DNA of 64,000 bases from Massilibacteroides sp. (GTDB taxonomy: Bacteria; Bacteroidota; Bacteroidia; Bacteroidales; Tannerellaceae), in contig JAQVZS010000006.1 in assembly GCA_028708075.1 (NCBI GenBank), positions 1 through 64,000 of the forward strand, given 5' to 3'. Of this stretch, positions 1 through 7,465 are shown piece after piece. The stretch's first letter is position 1. Each line of letters starts with the position of its first letter. Below the pieces are notes generated by a model. It did no database searches and was not told the origin of the DNA. It saw only the letters and a list, made by a program, of their open reading frames with translations. Made by a program: the position numbers and the translations under genes.

Positions 1-2
1 AT

Positions 3-39
3 AAAAAATCTCTGGAAGCCCGCTGCTTCCAGAGATTTG
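3..39 (-). terminator. Rho-independent terminator of tRNA-Leu
   Basis: Read on the minus strand, the arm CTCTGGAAG and its complement CTTCCAGAG flank a short GC-rich loop and are followed by a run of T. It lies 19 bases past the tRNA 3' end, so it most likely ends the tRNA-Leu transcript. Confidence 0.85.
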
Positions 40-57
40 AATTGATTGTTTTGTTCG

Positions 58-139
58 TGCGGCTGAAGGGACTCGAACCCCCACGCCTCTCAGCACCAGA
101 TCCTAAGTCTGGCGTGGCTACCAATTACACCACAGCCGC
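58..139 (-). tRNA. tRNA-Leu (anticodon UAG)
   Basis: The minus strand folds as a class II tRNA: acceptor arms GCGGCTG and CAGCCGC with discriminator A, an anticodon stem CCAGA/TCTGG around the loop CTTAGGA (anticodon TAG), a long variable arm, and a T-loop TTCGAGT. The long variable arm fits leucine. CCA is not encoded. It has its own promoter and terminator, so it is a single-gene unit independent of the upstream parC. Confidence 0.95.
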
Positions 140-153
140 AACTTATTGCCGTG

Positions 154-184
154 CAAAGGTAGATGTTTTTTGCTCAATTGCAAA
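154..184 (-). promoter_or_regulatory. Promoter of tRNA-Leu
   Basis: On the minus strand the sequence reads TTTG, 19 bases, TACCTTTG. This matches the Bacteroidota primary sigma pattern (-33 TTTG, -7 TAnnTTTG). The -7 box at 154-161 ends 15 bases before the tRNA 5' end at 139, a suitable distance for a tRNA leader. Confidence 0.8.
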
Positions 185-216
185 TATTTTCATATTTTTT
201 CGGAAAAACGTCGGCC

Positions 217-2937
217 TCACTCTTTTTCCGGATCGTCAAACAACTTCATCTGACCGGTAATCTCATCGAGAATATCTACCTGATTTTGCTGTTCGTCTTC
301 CAACACATCCTCATCTTCCTCCTGCAATGCCGGCTGATTGGCTGATGGAAGACGCGTAGGTTCCAATTCGTTAATTGTTTCCACATCGTACGTAGAGATA
401 CGCTTCCCTTTAGCTTTAAATCCTTTTACAGCGATAAACTCTTCCGCATCAACGACTAGCGACTCGCGGAAAGCATCGTGCCCACCAAAAACAACTTCAA
501 TTCGCGGATAAGCTTCGTCCGTCAGCAAAAGTAAGCGGCTTTCTGCGTTTTCTCCCAGAAAATTCTGTTTCTTATTTCCGGCCTCCATCTGAAAACGTTT
601 GAGATAAGGATAGCCCTGCTCCGCATCAAACAACGCGGCTGTCCACACTTTATGCGCATCAAATTTTTCTATGATCAGAATATTATCTTCATAGTGATTG
701 CTGACATCGAAGTTGGTCGTATAAAAATCTCCATTCCTCAAAACAACCAAAATTTGATCCTCACTCCGGAATTCGCCCAACTCTTCACCTCTTCCGTCAT
801 AATTCAAGCGAAGAACATCTCTGTCAAACCAGACCATACGTCCGCCCAACGTAGAATTTCCTTTTTGTTTGAGTGTTATTTTATGTACATCAGCTTTTGT
901 CAGGATATTCCCCATCGACGCGCGCCCTTTGATAGCTATTTCGCAGAAATCCTTTTCGAATAAAAGTATTTTCTGACGCGGCCTGGGTTTTAAGATGACC
1001 TTAACCGTCTCCGCTTCGCCATTCGGATTTGCGCTGAAGTAAAGAATCCGCGAACCCTCCATTCCTTTGGTCAAGTCGTATTCCTTGTCGCGCGTAACAC
1101 CGGTTACCGCAAACCGTTTGATATAATTACACCCCACCTTACCATCACGATAGATCACATTGTAAATCGTCCGACTGTCATTCCGTTTGAAGACGTTGAC
1201 ATATAAAACATCCTTACCGACAAACATCTTGTCGCTTACCTTCACCACTTTATATAATCCATTACGGTAAAAGATAATGATATCGTCGATATCCGAACAA
1301 TTGCAAATGAATTCGTCCTTTTTCAAACTCATGCCGATAAATCCTTCCGTACGATTGAGATATAACTTCTCGTTCGCTTCAACAACTTTTGTCGCTTCGA
1401 TCGTATCAAAACTCCGGATTTCCGTCAACCGCGGATAGCTTTTCCCATATTTTTCCTTCAACATCGAAAACCAAGCGATGGTATACTCCACGATCGAATT
1501 CAGATGCGTGTCGATTTCGTCTATTTCATCACGAATACGCGCAATCTGTTCGTTACTCTTATCCGAATTAAATTTCAGAATACGCCCCATTTTGATCTCC
1601 ATCAATTTCAAGATATCCTCCCGGGTAACTTCTCGAATAAAATCCGACTTGAACGGTTCCAGCCGGCGGTCAATATGCGCAACCGCTTCGTCCATGTCTT
1701 TCGCGTTTTCGAATTCTTTATCTTTATAAATCCGCTCTTCAATAAAGATTTTTTCCAACGAGGCGAAAAACAACGCTTCCTGCTTCTCTCCTTTTTCGAT
1801 TTCCAATTCCGTGCGAAGCAAAATCAGCGTATGATCGGTTGAGTGTTTCAACACATCACTCACCGTTAAAAAATGAGGTTTGTTGTCTCTGATCACACAG
1901 CAATTCGGCGAAATACTAATTTCACAGTCTGTAAACGCATAAAGCGCATCAATCGTCTTATCCGAAGAAACACCAGGCGCCAAATGAATCAATATTTCCA
2001 CATTACGCGCCGTATTGTCATCTATTTTCCTGATTTTAATCTTCCCCTTATCATTAGCTCTCAGAATAGACTCAATGACAGAAGAAGTCGTTTTCCCATA
2101 CGGTATCTCAGAAATAACTAGCGTTTTATTATCCAATTTATTGATTTTGGCACGCACCTTCACAGACCCACCCCGTTCCCCATCATTATATTTGGACACA
2201 TCAACATAACCTCCGGTCTGAAAATCCGGATACAACGTAAAAACCTCTCCTTTCAGATAAGCAATAGAAGCGTCTAATAAGTCATTGAAATTATGAGGAA
2301 GTATTTTAGAAGACAATCCGACGGCAATTCCTTCGACACCTTGAGCCAACAGTAAGGGGAACTTGATCGGCAAGGTTATCGGCTCCTTATTTCGTCCGTC
2401 ATAAGACGGTTGCCAATTGGTTGTTTTCGGATTAAAAACAGTTTCGAGCGCAAATTTAGATAAACGAGCTTCTATATAACGCGGAGCAGCTGACCCATCA
2501 CCGGTAAGAATATTCCCCCAGTTCCCCTGACAGTCGATCAGCAAATCTTTTTGGCCAAGCTGCACCAGCGCATCACCGATCGAAGCATCACCATGCGGAT
2601 GAAACTGCATTGTATGCCCAACAATGTTCGCTACTTTATTATACCGCCCGTCATCCAGCCGCTTCATTGAATGCAAAATACGACGTTGAACAGGTTTCAA
2701 TCCGTCATTGATATGCGGAACAGCACGCTCTAATATCACATAAGAAGCATAATCTAAAAACCAGTCCTGATACATTCCGGACAAATGGTAAGACGCACGT
2801 CCTTCCTTGCTTTTGGCAGGTGCCTTATATTCTGAATGCGAACTAGTAATTGCTTCGTCTTCGTTTTTTTCCGGGTTAGACGACGATTCGTCCTTTTCAT
2901 CAAATTCGTTATTCTCCGTAATATCTTCGGGTCTCAT
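217..2937 (-). CDS. parC: DNA topoisomerase IV subunit A
   Basis: This is the breakage-rejoining subunit of topoisomerase IV, which unlinks daughter chromosomes together with ParE (not in this window). The core starts near residue 50. The catalytic tyrosine is Tyr154 in AAPRYIEARLS, and the quinolone-determining segment reads HPHGDASIGDAL at about 113-124. A beta-pinwheel C-terminal half follows to residue 906. The first 45 residues are acidic and low in complexity. The Bacteroidota A-subunit paralogue with this N-terminus and pinwheel is normally called ParC; GyrA is less likely because the canonical GyrA box and tail are not seen. The position matching E. coli Ser80/Ser83 is Ala118. Confidence 0.9.
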   Translation of the reverse strand: MRPEDITENNEFDEKDESSSNPEKNEDEAITSSHSEYKAPAKSKEGRASYHLSGMYQDWFLDYASYVILERAVPHINDGLKPVQRRILHSMKRLDDGRYNKVANIVGHTMQFHPHGDASIGDALVQLGQKDLLIDCQGNWGNILTGDGSAAPRYIEARLSKFALETVFNPKTTNWQPSYDGRNKEPITLPIKFPLLLAQGVEGIAVGLSSKILPHNFNDLLDASIAYLKGEVFTLYPDFQTGGYVDVSKYNDGERGGSVKVRAKINKLDNKTLVISEIPYGKTTSSVIESILRANDKGKIKIRKIDDNTARNVEILIHLAPGVSSDKTIDALYAFTDCEISISPNCCVIRDNKPHFLTVSDVLKHSTDHTLILLRTELEIEKGEKQEALFFASLEKIFIEERIYKDKEFENAKDMDEAVAHIDRRLEPFKSDFIREVTREDILKLMEIKMGRILKFNSDKSNEQIARIRDEIDEIDTHLNSIVEYTIAWFSMLKEKYGKSYPRLTEIRSFDTIEATKVVEANEKLYLNRTEGFIGMSLKKDEFICNCSDIDDIIIFYRNGLYKVVKVSDKMFVGKDVLYVNVFKRNDSRTIYNVIYRDGKVGCNYIKRFAVTGVTRDKEYDLTKGMEGSRILYFSANPNGEAETVKVILKPRPRQKILLFEKDFCEIAIKGRASMGNILTKADVHKITLKQKGNSTLGGRMVWFDRDVLRLNYDGRGEELGEFRSEDQILVVLRNGDFYTTNFDVSNHYEDNILIIEKFDAHKVWTAALFDAEQGYPYLKRFQMEAGNKKQNFLGENAESRLLLLTDEAYPRIEVVFGGHDAFRESLVVDAEEFIAVKGFKAKGKRISTYDVETINELEPTRLPSANQPALQEEDEDVLEDEQQNQVDILDEITGQMKLFDDPEKE

Positions 2938-2975
2938 ATGTTTCCAAGCAGCTCATTAATGATGTACAACTCTTG

Positions 2976-2983
2976 CAAATATA
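2976..2983 (-). promoter_or_regulatory. Candidate -7 box for parC
   Basis: The minus strand reads TATATTTG, an exact TAnnTTTG, 38 bases before the parC ATG. No good TTTG lies 19-21 bases upstream, so only the -7 half is supported. Confidence 0.5.
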
Positions 2984-3030
2984 TGAATTTTACAGCGAAA
3001 ATCTAAATCAAGGAAAGAATAAAGCTAAGA

Positions 3031-3068
3031 TATAAAAACGGCCGGAACAAAACGCCGGCCGTTTTTAT
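3031..3068 (-). terminator. Terminator downstream of the Spy-like gene
   Basis: A GC-rich inverted repeat (ACGGCCGG and CCGGCCGT) with A-rich and T-rich flanks forms a strong hairpin. It lies just past the stop of the minus-strand gene at 3085-3576 and insulates it from parC. Confidence 0.85.
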
Positions 3069-3084
3069 ATTCGGAATTTATGGC

Positions 3085-3576
3085 TCAAAGAAGCTCCGGA
3101 TTGACCATTCTCCCGCGAAAAGAACGTTTGCCCATTTTTCCATTTTTCCTTTCAGAAAAAAGTAGTTTTTGTTCGTCCGTCAACTTCGCCAAAACCTCAA
3201 CATGAGCTTTCGCTTTTATTTTCGCCAATTGGGTCTTAACCTTGCTTATTTCATCAATATTGGCACTAATCGCCTTCATGTCGGCTTTATCCTCATTTAT
3301 CAATGTCTGATAACGAGCTTTCAGCTCTTTCAGTTTAAACTTTAACGGCTTAGCTTCTTTCGCGGCGTTCAACCTGATTTCCTGAATCACTTCACGCTGC
3401 TCTTTTGTGAGTCCATTTTCAAATTGAAAATCGCATTGTCCGGGTTTTCCCATCCATTCCCGCTGAAAATTCTTCTTTCCTGCCTGATTTCGTACTAAAT
3501 TATAGTCCTGCCCTAATGCAGAAAATGCCACCGTAAGGGCTAACGCCATCATCAGAATGATTTTTTTATTCTTCAT
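3085..3576 (-). CDS. Spy/CpxP-like (LTxxQ) periplasmic protein
   Basis: This is a 163-residue exported, highly charged helical protein. Residues 1-22 form a signal peptide ending near ALGQ. Two LTxxQ motifs are visible, LTKEQREVIQEIR near residue 57 and LTDEQKLLF near 131, with a long Lys/Glu-rich helix between them. Spy and CpxP carry paired LTxxQ motifs and act as ATP-independent chaperones or stress sensors in the periplasm, so a chaperone-like role is inferred. The C-terminus is rich in Arg, Lys and Gly. The gene is alone, with a terminator behind it and a candidate -7 box in front. Metal binding cannot be judged from the sequence. Confidence 0.6.
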   Translation of the reverse strand: MKNKKIILMMALALTVAFSALGQDYNLVRNQAGKKNFQREWMGKPGQCDFQFENGLTKEQREVIQEIRLNAAKEAKPLKFKLKELKARYQTLINEDKADMKAISANIDEISKVKTQLAKIKAKAHVEVLAKLTDEQKLLFSERKNGKMGKRSFRGRMVNPELL

Positions 3577-3617
3577 AACTTTTTAATCTTTAAAACAACC
3601 TTTTTTTATTCAATAAA

Positions 3618-3625
3618 CAAACTTA
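3618..3625 (-). promoter_or_regulatory. Candidate -7 box for the Spy-like gene
   Basis: The minus strand reads TAAGTTTG (TAnnTTTG), 41 bases before the ATG at 3576. The expected -33 TTTG is not obvious. Confidence 0.4.
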
Positions 3626-3887
3626 ACCCGGGTTTGCCTGCTTGTTTCTGTCTATTAGACCAGCTTGATTGCGAAGGGTTTAATTCTGTTTCGACATTAA
3701 TAATTTATAACAGAACTACATTGTTTTTTTCCAACGATTATAGACGGCCACCTCCACGGCTGGAAGAGACATTCCTTAATCCAATCAACAGCGAATATAT
3801 CTTATAATTAAATTAAGAAAGTAGATTGGTGTGTGAATCGGAAATAGTAGCCGGTGAAACATTCAAAAAAAAGAGGGTAAATAGGAC
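3626..3887. other. Intergenic stretch with no gene seen
   Basis: This AT-rich region lies between the Spy-like gene and the terminator of the oxidoreductase gene. I found no convincing open frame, tRNA or conserved RNA in it on either strand. Confidence 0.5.
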
Positions 3888-3930
3888 AAAAAAAACGGAT
3901 ATCTCCTCCTTTTGAGAAAATACCCGCTTT
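3888..3930 (-). terminator. Terminator of the Gfo/Idh/MocA gene
   Basis: On the minus strand CGGGTATTTTCTC pairs with GAGGAGATATCCG over 13 positions, including G-U pairs, around a short loop, and is followed by eight T. It begins about 25 bases past the stop of the gene at 3952-5388. Confidence 0.85.
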
Positions 3931-3951
3931 TTAATGCGATACAGGGATATA

Positions 3952-5388
3952 TCAAATTTTGTAGTATTCTTCCCAACCTTTGCGCGGAGGTTCTCCTACT
4001 AACATCTGATTAGCTAATGCATTATTAGTAATTTGTTTTGTCTTTCTGTCGAAGAGTAATTTTTCGCCCAACTGCTGACTCAATACTCCGAGGCAGAAAA
4101 CCTGACTCAACGGGCCGGCAATAGAGAACGGCGAACGCGTTTTTTCTTTTCCCATACAAGAAAGTAGAAAGTTGGCATAATGGTTAGACGAGCTCTTGGG
4201 CACTTCCGGCAATTTCGACGCCATTTCTTTCGCCTTTTCTTCGGGAATGATCGAAAGCGTACTTCCGTGCGACCCCCCTTTGAAGGTCAACGTTTTGGAA
4301 TAAATTTCTTTCCCCGGATTTAATTTTGCAGGTTTAATCTTCCCTCCTGCCACAGTCGGAATATTCGGATCCAATTCGGATACTCCGTATCCTTCCGGTA
4401 CCGCCGGAATATTGTCCAACCCATCACACCAAGTAATATCTAACGCCGGCATATTTCCTCTTTCCGGAAATTTAAAAACGATTGTAGACGACATCGGGAA
4501 AAAGAACTTATTATGATCTTTCAAATAGGTAGGATTAATTTCATACGGGAGCCCTAGATCCAAGAATTGATGTGCCGTATCAATAATATGCGCCCCCCAG
4601 TCACCCAAAGCACCCATACCGAAATCATACCAGCAACGCCACTGACCGTTTATAAAATCTTTATTATAATCATGATGTTTAACTACGCCGAGCCAGGTAT
4701 CCCAGTCCATCGTAGAGGGAATCGGTTCTGCGGGTGGGAAACTCGTGATCTTCGGATTCCACGTGTGCCAACGACGAGAATTGTTCATATGCGCCGTGAT
4801 TGCCGTCACATCTTTAATAATACCAGCTTCCACCCAAGCTTTGAATTGGAAATAATTCGCTTCAGAATGACCCTGGTTTCCCATCTGCGTCACCACGTCA
4901 TATTTTTCAGCCCCCTTCATCATCAATTCGACTTCATTGAAGGTGCGCGCCATCGGTTTCTCAACATAAACATGTTTTCCGTGTGCCATCGCTTCCATAG
5001 TAATCGGGAAATGCGAATGGTCGGGTACACCGACCGTCACAGCGTCTATCTTATCCGCCATTTTGTCAAACATTTTGCGAAAGTCTTGAAAACGGGGTAC
5101 ATCAGGAAACATATTCATCACTTCCTGCGTATGAGGAGCACCCATATCGACATCACAAAGAGCCACAATATTACATAAACCCGTATTATATAATTCTTTC
5201 GCGATTTCACCACCACGGAAACCAATTCCGATCAAAGCAAGATTAACACGATCATTCGCACTGACAAAAGGATTTACAGGCATCGTACTGGCTTTTACCG
5301 GAGTCCAAAATGTAGGAATCGCGGTCGCAGCGGATGCAACCAGCGCTTGTTTAATAAATAAACGTCTTGAAATTTCGTTTGAATTCAT
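3952..5388 (-). CDS. Secreted Gfo/Idh/MocA family oxidoreductase
   Basis: This is a 478-residue NAD(P)-dependent sugar-type oxidoreductase. The N-terminus carries a twin-arginine-like export signal (SRRLFIKQA, then a hydrophobic stretch to about residue 33). The Rossmann segment begins near residue 49 with a GIGFRGGEIA loop, and the family's EKP signature appears as YVEKPMARTFNE. The C-terminal half is the substrate-binding alpha/beta domain. Relatives in Bacteroidota act on glycans or inositol-type sugars, but the substrate here is unknown. It is a single gene with a strong terminator behind it and a LacI-type palindrome 26 bases before the ATG, suggesting sugar-responsive control. Whether export truly uses Tat is not shown. 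Confidence 0.85.
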   Translation of the reverse strand: MNSNEISRRLFIKQALVASAATAIPTFWTPVKASTMPVNPFVSANDRVNLALIGIGFRGGEIAKELYNTGLCNIVALCDVDMGAPHTQEVMNMFPDVPRFQDFRKMFDKMADKIDAVTVGVPDHSHFPITMEAMAHGKHVYVEKPMARTFNEVELMMKGAEKYDVVTQMGNQGHSEANYFQFKAWVEAGIIKDVTAITAHMNNSRRWHTWNPKITSFPPAEPIPSTMDWDTWLGVVKHHDYNKDFINGQWRCWYDFGMGALGDWGAHIIDTAHQFLDLGLPYEINPTYLKDHNKFFFPMSSTIVFKFPERGNMPALDITWCDGLDNIPAVPEGYGVSELDPNIPTVAGGKIKPAKLNPGKEIYSKTLTFKGGSHGSTLSIIPEEKAKEMASKLPEVPKSSSNHYANFLLSCMGKEKTRSPFSIAGPLSQVFCLGVLSQQLGEKLLFDRKTKQITNNALANQMLVGEPPRKGWEEYYKI

Positions 5389-5413
5389 GGTATTTTATAT
5401 ATATATTAATCAA

Positions 5414-5427
5414 TGTTTGCGCAAACA
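5414..5427. promoter_or_regulatory. LacI-family-like operator palindrome
   Basis: TGTTTGCGCAAACA is a perfect 14-base palindrome with a central CG, the usual form of LacI/GalR-family operators. It sits 26 bases before the ATG of the oxidoreductase, where a bound repressor could block transcription. No LacI-type gene lies in this window. Confidence 0.5.
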
Positions 5428-5674
5428 CGTATAGATATTGCGAAAATACGTATTTTTTCCGTATTCTCTCTTTTTCTATCATAAAAAAGTCTTTTTTAAC
5501 GAATACACGCAAAAACACAAAAAATAAATAATATAAAAAAAACTAAGAGACAAGACCTAAAATATTACATCTTTATTTTTATACATTTAAAGCCTATTCA
5601 GAACACCGGAGCAAACCATTTTATCCTTTATTTTTACACGTAAAGCGACCCGAAGAATATTCAATTGTTTTTCA
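5428..5674. other. Divergent intergenic region, no gene seen
   Basis: This is very AT-rich spacer between the divergent oxidoreductase and SulP genes. I saw no open frame or structured RNA. It must hold the oxidoreductase promoter, but no exact TAnnTTTG is present on the minus strand. Confidence 0.4.
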
Positions 5675-5682
5675 TACCTTTG
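5675..5682 (+). promoter_or_regulatory. Candidate -7 box for SulP-protease operon
   Basis: TACCTTTG matches TAnnTTTG and lies 80 bases before the SulP ATG, giving a leader of roughly 75 bases. No clear -33 TTTG is seen at 19-21 bases. Confidence 0.5.
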
Positions 5683-5762
5683 TTCTTTTAAATTTTCGTA
5701 CGTCAATTAAGATATTTTAAGGCAAAACTCTATTAAAAAATTGTTTACTATTCCAATCAAGA

Positions 5763-7454
5763 ATGAAAAAGAAAATTGATTTTCAACCTTGTTTTTTCAA
5801 GGCATTGAAAACTTATTCAAAAGAAAAATTTATGTCCGACCTAATGGCAGGTATTATTGTCGGAATTGTTGCGTTGCCATTGGCCATCGCTTTTGGTATT
5901 GCTTCGGGAGTAAGCCCGGAAAAAGGATTAATTACCGCTATCATTGGTGGATTTATCGTATCTTTCTTGGGTGGAAGTTCCGTACAAATCGGCGGTCCGA
6001 CCGGTGCGTTTATCATTATTGTTTATGGCATTGTGCAGACTTTCGGCCTCGAAGGGTTGGCTATTGCAACCGTAATCGCAGGAATAATGCTCCTAATCAT
6101 GGGATTGCTTAAGTTAGGCACCGTCATTAAATTTATTCCCTATCCAATCATCGTAGGATTTACGAGCGGCATAGCGATCACTATTTTCACCACACAAATT
6201 AAAGACTGGTTCGGCCTGACTATCGAACGCGTTCCTGCAGATTTTATTTCCAAATGGGTTGTGTATTTTCAACATATGAGAACATTTAATTTTTGGCCTT
6301 TTTTGGTCGGTGTACTCAGTCTGCTGATCATCATTTATTTCCCTCGTTTTACAAAAAAAATTCCGGGATCATTAGTTGCTATTATTTTAATGACAGGCAT
6401 TGTCTACCTTTTGCGAAATTACTTAGGTATTACACAAATAGAAACGATCGGAGACCGTTTCACTATTGATCCGAGCCTGCCTCAACCGGAGTCCATCCCT
6501 TTCAATATGCAAACAATCAACCTGCTTCTTCCGTCAGCTTTTACCATCGCAATACTCGGTGCGATAGAATCGTTACTTTCGGCAACTGTAGCAGATGGAG
6601 TAATTGGGCAAAAACATAATTCCAACGCCGAATTAATCGCCCAAGGTGCAGCCAATATCATCGTACCCATTTTTGGGGGTATACCGGTAACTGGAGCTAT
6701 TGCCCGTACAATGACTAATATTAATAACGGAGGAAAAACACCTGTAGCTGGAATAATCCATGCAGTTGTACTAATGTTGATCCTCCTGTTTTTGGGCCCT
6801 TTGACCAAACACATACCCATGGCGTGCCTGGCTGGCGTGCTGATTATTGTATCCTACAATATGAGTGAATGGCGCACCTTTCATTCGCTTCTAAAAAACC
6901 CAAAAAGCGATGTAGCGGTATTATTGGTTACATTTTTCCTAACTGTTATATTCGATCTGACTATTGCGATTGAAATCGGGTTACTTATCGCCATGTTTCT
7001 TTTCATGAAACGGGTTGCCGAAACAACTCATATTTCGGTAACTACCGACGAAATTGACCTTTCTGCCGAAAGTGATGTGTATCGTGAAGAAGAAAAATTA
7101 ACTTTACCGAAAGGAGTTGAAGTTTACGAAATCAACGGACCGTTCTTTTTTGGGATTGCCAACAAATTCGACGGTGTCATGCAAACACTTGGCGACAAAG
7201 TGATGGTACGTATTATTCGGATGCGAAAAGTTTCTTTTATCGATTCAACAGGATTGCACAACTTGGAAAGCTTATGCCGGCTTTCGGAAAAAGAAGGAAT
7301 ACGTGTCATCCTTTCGGGAGTAAATGAGCGGGTTCGCGAAGTTTTTGTTAAAACAGATTTTAAAAACAAAATTGGGGACGATAATATTTGCAGCCATATC
7401 AGTGAAGCCGTTGAAAAGGCAACAGACTATGTACAAATGAAATACAAACAATAA
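5763..7454 (+). CDS. SulP family inorganic anion transporter with STAS domain
   Basis: This inner-membrane secondary transporter has 563 residues, typical for SulP. The membrane domain covers about residues 25-420 and contains the family signature GGSSVQIGGPTGAF at 70-83. A cytoplasmic STAS domain follows at about 450-555, with the conserved DSTG near 494. SulP members carry sulfate, bicarbonate or other anions, often with Na+ or H+. The sequence alone does not fix the substrate, and a BicA-like bicarbonate carrier is as possible as a sulfate carrier. No carbonic anhydrase or sulfate-assimilation gene adjoins it. The next gene, a secreted protease, starts 11 bases after the stop, so the two are probably co-transcribed. 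Confidence 0.9.
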   Translation: MKKKIDFQPCFFKALKTYSKEKFMSDLMAGIIVGIVALPLAIAFGIASGVSPEKGLITAIIGGFIVSFLGGSSVQIGGPTGAFIIIVYGIVQTFGLEGLAIATVIAGIMLLIMGLLKLGTVIKFIPYPIIVGFTSGIAITIFTTQIKDWFGLTIERVPADFISKWVVYFQHMRTFNFWPFLVGVLSLLIIIYFPRFTKKIPGSLVAIILMTGIVYLLRNYLGITQIETIGDRFTIDPSLPQPESIPFNMQTINLLLPSAFTIAILGAIESLLSATVADGVIGQKHNSNAELIAQGAANIIVPIFGGIPVTGAIARTMTNINNGGKTPVAGIIHAVVLMLILLFLGPLTKHIPMACLAGVLIIVSYNMSEWRTFHSLLKNPKSDVAVLLVTFFLTVIFDLTIAIEIGLLIAMFLFMKRVAETTHISVTTDEIDLSAESDVYREEEKLTLPKGVEVYEINGPFFFGIANKFDGVMQTLGDKVMVRIIRMRKVSFIDSTGLHNLESLCRLSEKEGIRVILSGVNERVREVFVKTDFKNKIGDDNICSHISEAVEKATDYVQMKYKQ

Positions 7455-7465
7455 TATTAAAGGAT

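Noticed and set aside
4567..5178. A 203-codon open frame opposite the Gfo/Idh/MocA gene
   Set aside because: No domain or ribosome-binding context; the minus-strand gene explains the region.
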